A stretch of DNA of 64,000 bases, taken from JBAXTE01 sp964653595. Its GTDB lineage: Bacteria > Bacteroidota > Bacteroidia > Bacteroidales > WCHB1-69. Under the pieces are notes generated by a model, which worked only from the letters and a program-made list of their open reading frames with translations, was not told the origin of the DNA and made no database searches. The translations under genes were made by a program, and so were the position numbers. Each line of letters opens with the position of its first letter. Position 1 is the stretch's first letter. Shown here piece by piece: positions 36,294 through 45,596 of this stretch. The stretch is from the NCBI GenBank assembly GCA_964653595.1, contig CAZZHH010000011.1:1-64000 (forward strand), read 5' to 3'.

Positions 36294-39101
36294 ATGAAAA
36301 GAGTAAGAGTTTCAAAAAAGATCACGATATATCCTTTGAGATATCTTTTCATTTCTTATTTTCTTTTCATTTCAAAGCCCTTAATTGCTCAATATTTTAG
36401 CATTGGAACCGATCCATCCTCAGTACGTTGGGAAATAATAAAAACCACCCATTATAAAGTAATTTTTCCAAAAGAGTATCGATTTAGAGCACAAGAGGTG
36501 GCTCGCAACCTGGAATACATTCACCAAAAAGTTGGGAGATCGTTAAACATGACCCCTCGAAAAACCACCGTAATTATTCACAATCGGACCATTGTATCGA
36601 ATGGATTGACAACGTTGACTCCGAAGCGCGTTGAATTATTCACTACACAATCGCCCAATGGCTATGCACAACCATGGATGGACCAGCTCATAATTCATGA
36701 AATGCGCCATATAAGCCAAATGGACAAATTGAACAATTCCACTCTTCGATATTTATACTATCTATTTGGCGAACAGGTTATAGGATTAGCAGTTGGTCTC
36801 CACATTCCTACTTGGTTTTTAGAGGGAGATGCTGTTTTAACTGAAACCACATTGTCGAATAGCGGCAGAGGGCGAACCCCTCTTTTTACGTCTGAGCTAA
36901 GGTCGACCTTGCTATATCGTGGTCCAGATAGTTACAGCAAATCAATGTTCGGTTCTTACAAAGAGCCGGTTGCAGACCCTTATCAGCAGGGATTTTATAT
37001 CGTTAAATCAGCCACGGAGCAATTTGGTTCCGATTTTTGGGCAAACAATCTCAAACAAGTAGCAGAAATTCCAATCATCACAAGTCCCTTCAAACGAAGT
37101 TTCAAAAAACAGGCAGGAATAAGCATTAGCAAGTACTATAAGCAGACCATGAAAAATTTGAAAGCAAGAGAGAAGCAACGGATTGCAGAGACTTTTATCA
37201 ACGAACATCATGCGTTTACTACGGATACCAATCAATTTGCCGATTATGAATCCATGGCTTTGGTGGATGATTCTATCATCCTTGCAACCAAAAGAGAGCT
37301 CCATAAAACAACTCGAATTGTACAGATTACAAATGGAAAACAGAAGTTGATAGAAGAGAACAGCTTGATTGTTGGCGGCAGCCTTACCGTGTCAAAAAAC
37401 ATAGCCTGTTGGACAGAACGACGCTATCATCCACGTTGGGAGCAAAGTTCATGGTTTGCGCTAGTTACATACAATCTAAAAACCATGAAGCGTGATGTAA
37501 TCATCAAGAACTGCCGACTTCAAGCACCATCCATTTCACATCGAGGAGATAAAATTGTAGCTATAGAACAAAATATCACCGACACCAATACCATGAATAT
37601 ATACAGTATAGATGGAAAATTGGTCGAAAAAATTGATGCTCCTGAATTTTGCAGCATCATGCAGCCAAAATGGTGTGAATCCGACACGGCCATAGTTGCC
37701 ATATTATTAAACAGAAATGGGAAACAATTGGCTCGTTACTCATTTGGAGATAAACGATGGCAAAACATTGCTACTCCAACGTTTCACGACTTTCAATTAT
37801 GGCAGATCAATGGAGATTCGGCATTAATAACAGTATCCCGGATCAACAACACTTGTGCATGCAAAGCATCTCTAGCAGATGGCGGTTGTGATAATGAGGT
37901 AACGTTGCCATTTGACATTTCGGCAGCTTTGAAAAGACCAGATGGAAAAATAATTTGTTTGCAAACTACAGCATTGGGGATAAAGCCATTTTTATCAACA
38001 CCATCCTCCACCTCAAGCCCAGTGCTAACAAAAAATCAGGATGACGAATTCCATTCTCTTAACACCATTGATAGACCAATTTACTTTAATGCAGATATAG
38101 ACACAACGTACAGGGTAGCTTCGTACAAAAAGATAGAACATTTGTTCAACATTCACAGTTGGGGGTTGATATCGGTTAACAGCAACAGTGGCACAGCAAA
38201 TCCGGGGTTATCGTTGAGTTCACAGAACGATTTATCGACCTCTGTATTTGAAGGAGGGATGAGTTATTCCATTGCTGAAAAAAGCATACTTTACTATTCA
38301 AGATATAGTTATGATGGCTGGTTTGTTCAGATGAATGCAAGTTATGAGAAAATTAGGAGAGGAAACGAAACAGATCCTTCTTCCTATGATCAAACGGAAG
38401 CAAAAATAGGGATGCGAGTTCCTTTGGTGTTTCGAAAGAGAAATTATGATATTCCAATCACGCTTAACACAATCATTTCTAAGTTATCCTTGTCGAATCA
38501 AAGTGTGTATATTGGCGACATGAACGCTCTTCATGTACGTTTTTTTCAAGGAATCCTTAAGAGAAGTTCTAAACAAGCTTTAATTCCTCCATTGGGATAT
38601 ACTTTGGAAGCGAACTTTAAAGGAGATATTGGTGGAAAAATTCAAGCAGGATGGATAGGATCGGTAGAGGGAATAGCATACTTCCCTTCGGTTATTAAAA
38701 ACCATGGATTTAAGATATACGCGGGATATCAACAAATTGAGCCAAAGCGATACTCTTATAGCATGATGATACAGTACCCTCGAGGGTATAGAGGTATTGT
38801 AAGAAGCAATGCTTTTGCAACCTCTGCCAACTACCACTTCCCGCTCTGTTATCCCGATTGGTCGCTGGGTTCGATTTTGTACCTGAAACGAATCAGAACT
38901 ACACTTTTTCATGATTACCTAAAATATGAGAAACCACAGGTGTTAACCCAATTCCAATCCATTGGAGCAGAAATAGTGGTAGACAGCTTTTGGTTTCGGT
39001 TTATCGCACCAATAAATCTAGGAGGAAGAATTACTTATATTCAGACTGAAAAAAAGGTTGTACCAGAATTAATTTTTGGGATAAACTTCGGTTCACTCTA
39101 A
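36294..39101 (+). CDS. Envelope gluzincin-like protease with propeller and barrel regions
   Basis: The 935 residues begin with a signal-anchor or signal peptide (about 10-32, ending KPLIAQ). A zinc-peptidase domain follows with HEMRH at 135-139 (IIHEMRHISQMDKLNN) and the third ligand candidate Glu177 in TWFLEGDAVLTET. Together these give the HExxH...E pattern of gluzincins. From about 310 to 600 there are repeated beta strands like a WD40/TolB propeller (KLVEKIDAPEF, QPKWCESDTA). The last 300 residues look like an outer-membrane barrel ending LIFGINFGSL. Substrate unknown. Probably the first gene of a unit reaching 41260. Confidence 0.72.
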   Translation: MKRVRVSKKITIYPLRYLFISYFLFISKPLIAQYFSIGTDPSSVRWEIIKTTHYKVIFPKEYRFRAQEVARNLEYIHQKVGRSLNMTPRKTTVIIHNRTIVSNGLTTLTPKRVELFTTQSPNGYAQPWMDQLIIHEMRHISQMDKLNNSTLRYLYYLFGEQVIGLAVGLHIPTWFLEGDAVLTETTLSNSGRGRTPLFTSELRSTLLYRGPDSYSKSMFGSYKEPVADPYQQGFYIVKSATEQFGSDFWANNLKQVAEIPIITSPFKRSFKKQAGISISKYYKQTMKNLKAREKQRIAETFINEHHAFTTDTNQFADYESMALVDDSIILATKRELHKTTRIVQITNGKQKLIEENSLIVGGSLTVSKNIACWTERRYHPRWEQSSWFALVTYNLKTMKRDVIIKNCRLQAPSISHRGDKIVAIEQNITDTNTMNIYSIDGKLVEKIDAPEFCSIMQPKWCESDTAIVAILLNRNGKQLARYSFGDKRWQNIATPTFHDFQLWQINGDSALITVSRINNTCACKASLADGGCDNEVTLPFDISAALKRPDGKIICLQTTALGIKPFLSTPSSTSSPVLTKNQDDEFHSLNTIDRPIYFNADIDTTYRVASYKKIEHLFNIHSWGLISVNSNSGTANPGLSLSSQNDLSTSVFEGGMSYSIAEKSILYYSRYSYDGWFVQMNASYEKIRRGNETDPSSYDQTEAKIGMRVPLVFRKRNYDIPITLNTIISKLSLSNQSVYIGDMNALHVRFFQGILKRSSKQALIPPLGYTLEANFKGDIGGKIQAGWIGSVEGIAYFPSVIKNHGFKIYAGYQQIEPKRYSYSMMIQYPRGYRGIVRSNAFATSANYHFPLCYPDWSLGSILYLKRIRTTLFHDYLKYEKPQVLTQFQSIGAEIVVDSFWFRFIAPINLGGRITYIQTEKKVVPELIFGINFGSL

Positions 39102-39136
39102 TATTTTTAGTAATTTTATACACCAAAACTAAACAT

Positions 39137-39562
39137 ATGGAAACAACATTCTCTCAAAAACTAGGGCGATATTTACTTCGGATTATCATCTCCTCATTTG
39201 CGGTAGCTATTTCTGCTTGGTTATTAACAGGTGTTCATATAGGCGAACCTCAATACATCAATGCATTAGTTATTGCCGTTGTTTTATCTTTTTTAAACAG
39301 TTTCATAAAACCTATTTTATTGTTTTTTTCGATACCCCTAACCATTTTTTCCTTTGGTCTTTTTTTGTTAGTAATAAATGCCGTGATTATCTTACTAGCA
39401 GGCAACATTGTAGATGAGTTTAAAGTAGATGGGTTTTGGTGGGCGATAGCTTTTAGCTTGATATTAAGTCTAACCACATCTATTTTAGAATCCATTGGAA
39501 AAGCAAAAGTAATTAGAATAAAGAGAGACGAAAACGACGATTTAAACAACCAAGAATTTTAA
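39137..39562 (+). CDS. Phage-holin-family (YvlD-like) membrane protein
   Basis: A 141-residue protein with four hydrophobic helices: IIISSFAVAISAWLLTGVHI, ALVIAVVLSFLNSFIKPILL, FFSIPLTIFSFGLFLLVINA and a last one near 100-118. The N-S-F-I-K-P-I pattern is that of the four-helix YvlD/DUF360 proteins labelled 'phage holin family'. No lysis role is implied and there is no phage context. It is 2 bases before the next gene. Confidence 0.8.
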   Translation: METTFSQKLGRYLLRIIISSFAVAISAWLLTGVHIGEPQYINALVIAVVLSFLNSFIKPILLFFSIPLTIFSFGLFLLVINAVIILLAGNIVDEFKVDGFWWAIAFSLILSLTTSILESIGKAKVIRIKRDENDDLNNQEF

Positions 39563-39564
39563 CG

Positions 39565-40032
39565 ATGAACAGTAAACCAATCAGCGACAAAAAAGAGATG
39601 CTACAAGTAATAGACGAATGTGATGTTTGCTTTGTAGGCATGTGCGACAACGATAGCCCCTATGTATTACCTTTTAATTTTGCTTTGGAAGGGGAAACAT
39701 TATATTTACATTCGGCACCAGAGGGTAAAAAAATTACCATCTTAGAAAAAAACAACAATGTATGCATCTCATTTTCTACTGGTCATAAAATGTATTTCCA
39801 ACACGAAGATGTTGCATGCAGTTGGGGGATGCTCTTTAAAAGTGTGATGGCTTGGGGTTTGGTGGAGTATTTAGAGGACATTAAGGACAAAGAACATTGT
39901 TTAAACTTGTTTATGCAGAAATATGCTGGCAAGGAGATGGGACATTTCAAATACTCCATGCCATCGCTAAAAAATGTGAAAGTTCTGAAAATCGATATCC
40001 GGAAAATGACCGGCAAAAAACGCGGGTATTAA
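39565..40032 (+). CDS. Pyridoxamine 5'-phosphate oxidase-family (NimA-like) protein
   Basis: A small flavin-binding split-barrel protein of 155 residues. It has CDVCFVGMCDNDSPYVLPFN near 14-33, LYLHSAPEGKKITILEKNN and VCISFSTGHKM, the FMN-phosphate pattern of the NimA/PPOX branch. Members reduce nitro compounds or bind flavin or haem; the substrate here is not evident. It is translationally close to its neighbours on both sides (2 and 16 bases). Confidence 0.85.
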   Translation: MNSKPISDKKEMLQVIDECDVCFVGMCDNDSPYVLPFNFALEGETLYLHSAPEGKKITILEKNNNVCISFSTGHKMYFQHEDVACSWGMLFKSVMAWGLVEYLEDIKDKEHCLNLFMQKYAGKEMGHFKYSMPSLKNVKVLKIDIRKMTGKKRGY

Positions 40033-40048
40033 TTTTCAAGAAACAACC

Positions 40049-41260
40049 ATGAACTTTTTAGAGATAGATAAATTATTATCGTTTGCCCCCATCCTGCAAT
40101 CGGTGATTTTTTTCCTTCTGTTTATCTCACTTTACTTTGCTAATCGGGAGCGACATTTTTTATTTATTGCATTTTACAAATTTTTCTTGACTTTGTTTTT
40201 TGTGATGACATTTATGTTTTTTTACAAAATCCAGCAAGTGGTTGCAATATCGTTTTATTTGACCATCCCAGTAACTTTGGCATTGATTCCTCTATTATAC
40301 ATGTATGCCGACTGTTTAACAACACCATGCCGTAGTTTTAAGGCATCGGGGTGGTTACATTTTTTACCATCCATTGTTATGGCAATTGCAATGTTGCCCT
40401 ATTTATGGGTTCCCTATCAAGAAAAGGTTTGGTTTGTAAGTGGAGGATATGGAAATTCTGAAAACGAATGGATCATTAAATACATTACCTGGATATTCAG
40501 ATTTGGAGTTTTTGCAATCATTAATATTCAATTAATAGTATACTTATTTCTTTTCCAACGACTTATCAAGCAACACAAGAAAAAGATCCAACAACTATTC
40601 GCATACACCGAAAACATCAACCTAGCATGGTTATTTAATCTATTTCTAGGTTTCTTTATCTTTTTTATAATCCTTTATGCCTCGCGATTTTTTGAGATTC
40701 GTTCCGACATCAACAATCGAATAATCTTCAACATGGGTTTTATTGTCATTAATCTTTACATAGGGATAAAAGGAGTAATTCAGCCCAATGTATATAGTTT
40801 GATAAAGAGTGATGATCAGATAGTTGAAAGCTTTACCATCGCTGAATTTGATGAAAATGATAGCAAATTGGATGATTCTAAAGACGAAGTCTCAAAATAT
40901 GCAACCTCAAAGCTTTCTGTTGATTTACGAAATCAGATAAAAGTTGAGTTAATGGAATACATGAAGCAAAAACCGTATCATAAATTAAATTTCAACATTG
41001 AAGATATAGCCGATGCTTTAAAGACAAACACGCGATACATATCTCAAGTAATCAACGAAACTTTTGAACTGAATTTTTTCAATTTTGTGAATAATTATCG
41101 AATTGAAGAGGCAAAAGAGATATTAAAATCTAAAGATTCGGAAAAATACACTATCGAAGGGGTTGCAAAAATGGTAGGGTTTAACTCAAAATCTTCTTTC
41201 AACAACGCCTTTAAAAGAAGTACCGGATTAACTCCCTCCGAATTTAAAAAGAACACATAA
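40049..41260 (+). CDS. Membrane-anchored AraC-family regulator
   Basis: The 403 residues combine about seven transmembrane helices (residues about 10-240) with a C-terminal AraC/XylS DNA-binding domain (about 300-403). The helices include LQSVIFFLLFISLYFANRE and FYLTIPVTLALIPLLYMYAD. The DNA-binding domain shows FNIEDIADALKTNTRYISQV and VAKMVGFNSKSSFNNAFKRS, with the ending TGLTPSEFKKNT. Such proteins are thought to sense an envelope signal and bind DNA while in the membrane. Targets may include the cluster it ends, or the adhesin downstream. Confidence 0.88.
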   Translation: MNFLEIDKLLSFAPILQSVIFFLLFISLYFANRERHFLFIAFYKFFLTLFFVMTFMFFYKIQQVVAISFYLTIPVTLALIPLLYMYADCLTTPCRSFKASGWLHFLPSIVMAIAMLPYLWVPYQEKVWFVSGGYGNSENEWIIKYITWIFRFGVFAIINIQLIVYLFLFQRLIKQHKKKIQQLFAYTENINLAWLFNLFLGFFIFFIILYASRFFEIRSDINNRIIFNMGFIVINLYIGIKGVIQPNVYSLIKSDDQIVESFTIAEFDENDSKLDDSKDEVSKYATSKLSVDLRNQIKVELMEYMKQKPYHKLNFNIEDIADALKTNTRYISQVINETFELNFFNFVNNYRIEEAKEILKSKDSEKYTIEGVAKMVGFNSKSSFNNAFKRSTGLTPSEFKKNT

Positions 41261-41439
41261 AATTCTTCCAAAAAACATTTTCTAAGATTGAATTTCTCAC
41301 CTGAATTGGACATTTTTATTATTTTAGTGTTCATCGACCATGATTTCATAAACATTTGACAATAAACATATTGCATATAAATATTGTACAGATACAGAAA
41401 CTCAAACAACCTTTATTTATATAAATAGTCAACATCCTC

Positions 41440-41447
41440 TAATTTTG
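41440..41447 (+). promoter_or_regulatory. -7 element of the T9SS adhesin gene
   Basis: TAATTTTG fits TAnnTTTG, 44 bases before the ATG at 41492; no -33 match. Confidence 0.35.
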
Positions 41448-41491
41448 TATAAGAAAAAACATTTAGCCTTAAACAAAAATTTTGGATAGAC

Positions 41492-44400
41492 ATGAAACGA
41501 TTAAAACACATTTGGCTTTTATCATGTACAATATTTGCTCTTAGTATAACAGCACAAAGCTATGTAGAGATAGGTACAGGAACCATAAGCACTTCTTATC
41601 CCACTTATTCGGTATGGAACAATGGATGGTTTAGCATGATCCAACCACAATCGGCAGTAGGGCCAGCAAAAACCATTACAAAAATTGCCTTTAACTGCAT
41701 CAATGGGCCTAAAACAAGTGTAAACCAAAAAATATACTTAAAACACACCTCTGCTTCCATTTTTGGGGATGCCAGTTACGAAAATCCGAGCACAAACGGA
41801 TACACCTTAGTATATGATGGCGCAATCAATTACAATGGATGGACAGAAATTACCTTATTAACTCCATTTTCCTATAATGGCATCGATCATTTGATCATAC
41901 ATTATGAAAACAGGTCGAATTCGGCAAATTATGCCAATTTTGCATCCACAGCATCCGTCACAAACAACAATAAAGGTGCTGGCAATGACGCTAGTTTTCC
42001 GACTGGTTCTGGTTATTTAAACCCTTATCCTTCTAGTTTACCAAATGTTCGTTTATATTATGCTTCTACTGGACCAGCAACACCAGCAAACCCAATTCCA
42101 GCAGTGAATGCACAGAAAGTAAATTTAAATATTCAACCTACTTTTGAATTAGGAACAAATACTACTTCATACGATGTATATCTTTCCACCGATTCAGCAT
42201 CCGTAGCATCTTCAAACAGCAGTGCTTTAGTAGCTTCAAACATAGCGATTTCAACAGCGGGAACCTATAGCTACACTCCATCCAATATTTTAGCCGCGTC
42301 TACTAATTACTTTTGGAAAGTAATTGCAAAAGATGCAACCCTTAGTGAATCTTCTATCGTTTGGAAATTTACCACCCAAAATGTTATTTCAACGATGCCC
42401 TACACTCAGGGATTTGAAGGTCAAGATGTAATTTGGGATGGATATTATGGCATTAGTGATTGGAGTTATCCTACCACTGGAAATGAGATGTTGTGGCATA
42501 AATCAAGTGTGGATTATGCCCGTAGTGGAAATAATTGCATGAAAGCAGATCCCTCCTCCTCGGTAGTTTCTGTATCATCTACCCTTATGTCGCCACGCAT
42601 ATTCTTACCAACCAATCAGAGAATCTCCTTTTGGTGGCTCAATGGACAGTTAGCAAAGACATCTGGCAAAGACACTACCTACTTTGAAGTGACTAACGAT
42701 GGTGGCATAACTTGGACAACCTTAGAGATACTATCTCCTGCATCTGCACAAAATGCTTATATAAATGTGACCAAGGATTTATCATTGTATGCGGGAAATA
42801 ACACCTATATCCGCTGGAGATATGTGAAATCGGCTCTTGCTTCTTCCCCTACCTATATCGATGATATCGTAATTGAGCCTATCCCATCAGGTGCAATAAT
42901 GGAATTAAGCAACACAACTTATACTTACACTCCGATATACAAAAATGCGCATACCAAAACACGCGTGGCCATCCGAAACAACGGAACAACCAATTTAGTA
43001 GTAACGGGAGCAACCGTTTCCGCTCCCTATACTTGTACATACTCTGGAACAATACTTCCTGGCACATCCGATACTGCAACCATCGTTTTTGATGGAACAA
43101 ATGTTGGTATTTTTAATCAACCACTCACCTTTAACAGTAATGGGACAGGTGCAAATACGGTTCAATTATCGGGTGAAGTAAAAGAATCTGTAAACTCATT
43201 TTACGAAACATTTGATGCAGTTTCGATAGGTCAGCTACCATTAAGCTGGAGTAAACTTCGAAGTGCTGATCCATATCAATCATTAAATGACATAGCAGTA
43301 AAATCGTCGAGTATAGATGCACATTCAGCGCCAAATGTGGTTAAAATGTACAACAACTCCGATTCAATTTCGTCCTTAATAATGCTCACTCCAGGTACCA
43401 CAAACTTTGCAACAAACACATTTAAGTTTTGGGCTAGTAAAACCTGGGGCAACATAAATACAGTTGAATTAATTGTTGGATTAATGGACGATCCATATGA
43501 TGCTACCTCTTTTGAGACAGTACAATCATTTACATTAGCAGACTCCATGGAGTTATTTTCATTAACTTTTAATCCTTCCAATTTAAAACCATACATCGCA
43601 TTTAAACATGGCCAAAACAGGCAAATGCAAAGCATATGGGTAGATGACATTGAATGGCAAGGAATTATTAATCAACCTCCTTCTGCAGCAGCTGTTGTTT
43701 TTCCTGCAAACGACACCATCAATATTGAACAACTGGTTACACTGAAATGGACTGCTACGGGCGGAAACCCAACTGGATATAAATTATACGTAGGCACCAA
43801 TAATCCTCCAACAAACATGGTAAACGGAGTTGATTTAGGGAATGTGCTTCAATACGCTATTTCGAATGAGCTAGATTATTCTACCAACTATTTTTGGAAA
43901 GTAGTACCTTATAACAATTTTGGAGATGCAACAACTTGTCCTATTTGGGAATTCAAGGTAATGGATGACCCAACTATCACTGTTTACCCATGGAACGAAG
44001 GTTTTGAAAGTGTAACTCCAGGAGCAGGGTTTAACTATCCTTTGGGATGGAGAGTTATCAACAACAACGATGCATGGGCATGTTGGGATGTAATAGCCAA
44101 CTCGCCTAGCAGTCCACAAAATGCACATTCTGGAAACCTAGGAATGCACACTGCATTTACCTACCTCAACCCTCAAAACGACTGGTTGCTAACTCCTCCG
44201 ATGATGCTTCAAAGTGGAACGACCTATCAATTTAGTTTCTGGTTGAAATCGCCATTCTATGTAGATAGCCAAACACAAGACACTACATTCGAAAAATTTG
44301 AAGTAATGTTTGGGAATGCCCCCATTACAGATAGTTTAAGCACGGTAATTTATCGCAATGAGACATTAAGAATACCAAATTACACTCAAATATCGCAAGT

Positions 44401-44770
44401 TATTACACCATCAACAACGGGGAAATATTATGTTGGTTTTCACACCTATAGTGAGCCATTACAATGGCTAGTAATTATCGATGATGTCAGCATGAGTATT
44501 CTTCAAGGGGTAAGTGAGCATACATCTTCAAATGATATTTCAATATATCCAAATCCATCAAAAGGTGTATTTAATGTACAGCTTAAAAACAACCTTGAAC
44601 CAAATGCCACTTTAAGGGTATTAAATACATTTGGGCAAGAAGTTTACAAAAATCCATTAACCTCAACTAATCACACCATCAATATTTCTGGCTTATCAGA
44701 TGGATTTTATTTCGTTAACATTCTAAATGGAAGCACCTCTTCCACCTTCAAAATCATCATCAAACAATAA
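41492..44770 (+). CDS. Large T9SS-exported adhesin with choice-of-anchor J domains
   Basis: The 1092 residues have a signal peptide (1-22, ending SITAQS) and several beta-sandwich modules. These include fibronectin-like segments (PSAAAVVFPANDTINIEQLV) and cleaved-adhesin/choice-of-anchor J domains recognised by YTQGFEGQ, WFSMIQPQS, PWNEGFESVTPG, HSGNLGMHTAF and YIDDIVIEP/VIIDDVSMS. The C-terminal type A sorting domain is ISIYPNPSKGVFNVQLKN through GLSDGFYFVNIL to FKIIIKQ. It would be exported across the outer membrane and held at the surface. No catalytic residues were recognised. Confidence 0.88.
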   Translation: MKRLKHIWLLSCTIFALSITAQSYVEIGTGTISTSYPTYSVWNNGWFSMIQPQSAVGPAKTITKIAFNCINGPKTSVNQKIYLKHTSASIFGDASYENPSTNGYTLVYDGAINYNGWTEITLLTPFSYNGIDHLIIHYENRSNSANYANFASTASVTNNNKGAGNDASFPTGSGYLNPYPSSLPNVRLYYASTGPATPANPIPAVNAQKVNLNIQPTFELGTNTTSYDVYLSTDSASVASSNSSALVASNIAISTAGTYSYTPSNILAASTNYFWKVIAKDATLSESSIVWKFTTQNVISTMPYTQGFEGQDVIWDGYYGISDWSYPTTGNEMLWHKSSVDYARSGNNCMKADPSSSVVSVSSTLMSPRIFLPTNQRISFWWLNGQLAKTSGKDTTYFEVTNDGGITWTTLEILSPASAQNAYINVTKDLSLYAGNNTYIRWRYVKSALASSPTYIDDIVIEPIPSGAIMELSNTTYTYTPIYKNAHTKTRVAIRNNGTTNLVVTGATVSAPYTCTYSGTILPGTSDTATIVFDGTNVGIFNQPLTFNSNGTGANTVQLSGEVKESVNSFYETFDAVSIGQLPLSWSKLRSADPYQSLNDIAVKSSSIDAHSAPNVVKMYNNSDSISSLIMLTPGTTNFATNTFKFWASKTWGNINTVELIVGLMDDPYDATSFETVQSFTLADSMELFSLTFNPSNLKPYIAFKHGQNRQMQSIWVDDIEWQGIINQPPSAAAVVFPANDTINIEQLVTLKWTATGGNPTGYKLYVGTNNPPTNMVNGVDLGNVLQYAISNELDYSTNYFWKVVPYNNFGDATTCPIWEFKVMDDPTITVYPWNEGFESVTPGAGFNYPLGWRVINNNDAWACWDVIANSPSSPQNAHSGNLGMHTAFTYLNPQNDWLLTPPMMLQSGTTYQFSFWLKSPFYVDSQTQDTTFEKFEVMFGNAPITDSLSTVIYRNETLRIPNYTQISQVITPSTTGKYYVGFHTYSEPLQWLVIIDDVSMSILQGVSEHTSSNDISIYPNPSKGVFNVQLKNNLEPNATLRVLNTFGQEVYKNPLTSTNHTINISGLSDGFYFVNILNGSTSSTFKIIIKQ

Positions 44771-44800
44771 TCCCTATATTCCCTTTGTTAGATGAATGTA

Positions 44801-44827
44801 AGCGACCAAATACGGTCGCTTTTTTTT
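44801..44827 (+). terminator. Terminator of the adhesin gene
   Basis: AGCGACC pairs with GGTCGCT (loop AAATAC), followed by seven T residues. Confidence 0.92.
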
Positions 44828-44889
44828 GTACTATAAAATATTTACCTAATCCGAAGAAGACTAGCCTCCAACAGCTTTGTCTTACAGAG

Positions 44890-45056
44890 CCACCCTAATG
44901 GTGGAGAAGCATCTGTACCGAAAAAGCAGGGTAAGAACATGGGTCTTCTAGTAGCGATTTTGGCATAAAAACCGCTTTGTTTCGCAGCAATTTTTTCGCC
45001 AAAATCGAGTTGGTTGTTGGCCTATTAACCCCACGCTCCGCGTGAGGTTAATAGGC
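44890..45056. other. Hairpin field ahead of the 44-base array
   Basis: Three stems lie here. CCACC/GGTGG (44890-44904) is short. CGATTTTGGC at 44955-44964 pairs with GCCAAAATCG at 44998-45007 over a 33-base loop. The third is 16 bp with one mismatch and a 3-base loop (45020-45036 with 45040-45056), abutting the first array unit. The stretch is far more GC-rich and structured than the surrounding chromosome. The order and spacing look deliberate; no coding frame is convincing. Confidence 0.65.
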
Positions 45057-45345
45057 TTCGACCCCTTCGGGGCCGTGGCTTCGCAAGTCGTACAACCATG
45101 TTCGACCCCTTCGGGGCCGTGTCTGGGCATCTTATCCAGACTTTTCTGCACCTTCGGTGCCCTGGGATTCGGAAGTTTGACCACTTTGTTCGACGCCTTC
45201 GGCGCTGGGGCTTTGCAACTTCATTGGGACTATTCTACGCCTTCGGCGCCATGGCTTCGCAATCTGAACGTGACCTGTTCGGCGCCTTCTGAGTCAGAGA
45301 TTCGCAACTTAAAGCACCTGATTCGGGGCCATCAGTAATGGAAAT
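45057..45345. repeat. Tandem array of about seven diverged 44-base hairpin units
   Basis: Units begin at 45057, 45101, 45144, 45189, 45233, 45278 and 45322 (spacing 43-45). A typical unit starts TTCGACCCCTTCGGGGCC and, in several copies, contains GGCTTCGCAA about 20 bases later. The first five units form a small hairpin with a TTC loop. The stem varies as CCCC/GGGG, CACC/GGTG and CGCC/GGCG, so paired positions change together. Units 6 and 7 are degraded. Open frames across the array are explained by high GC content, and the unit length is not a multiple of three. Confidence 0.75.
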
Positions 45346-45596
45346 TCACAACATGGATAAACACTATGGATGGCCTTAGATGGTCGGAGCATCTCAATAG
45401 GATTAAACCTATTATTTAGTATTCGGCACCAAGTATAACTTATAATGATTTTTTTAAAAAAGCAACAAACGTTAGAAATTTTTCAGTCAATACCGATAAT
45501 GAAAGAACAATTAATCGCTGAAAACACACAATCTATGAGGAATATTGTTCTTTATTTTCGAAAAAATCCGTAAATTGCGTTCCAAAAAACTCAATA
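45346..45596. other. Rest of the gene-free interval before the subtilisin gene
   Basis: AT-rich sequence with one 6-bp hairpin (AATAGG/CCTATT, 45396-45413). No gene or clear promoter was recognised. Confidence 0.4.

Noticed and set aside
39137..39562. Prophage holin
   Set aside because: The protein is of the four-helix YvlD type, and no other phage genes are near.
45042..45338. 98-residue open frame across the hairpin array
   Set aside because: High GC content lowers stop frequency, several frames are open at once, the unit length is not a multiple of three, and the translated sequence has no protein-like pattern.
45057..45345. CRISPR array
   Set aside because: Units are tandem and diverged from each other, with no identical repeats separated by unique spacers, and no cas genes are present.
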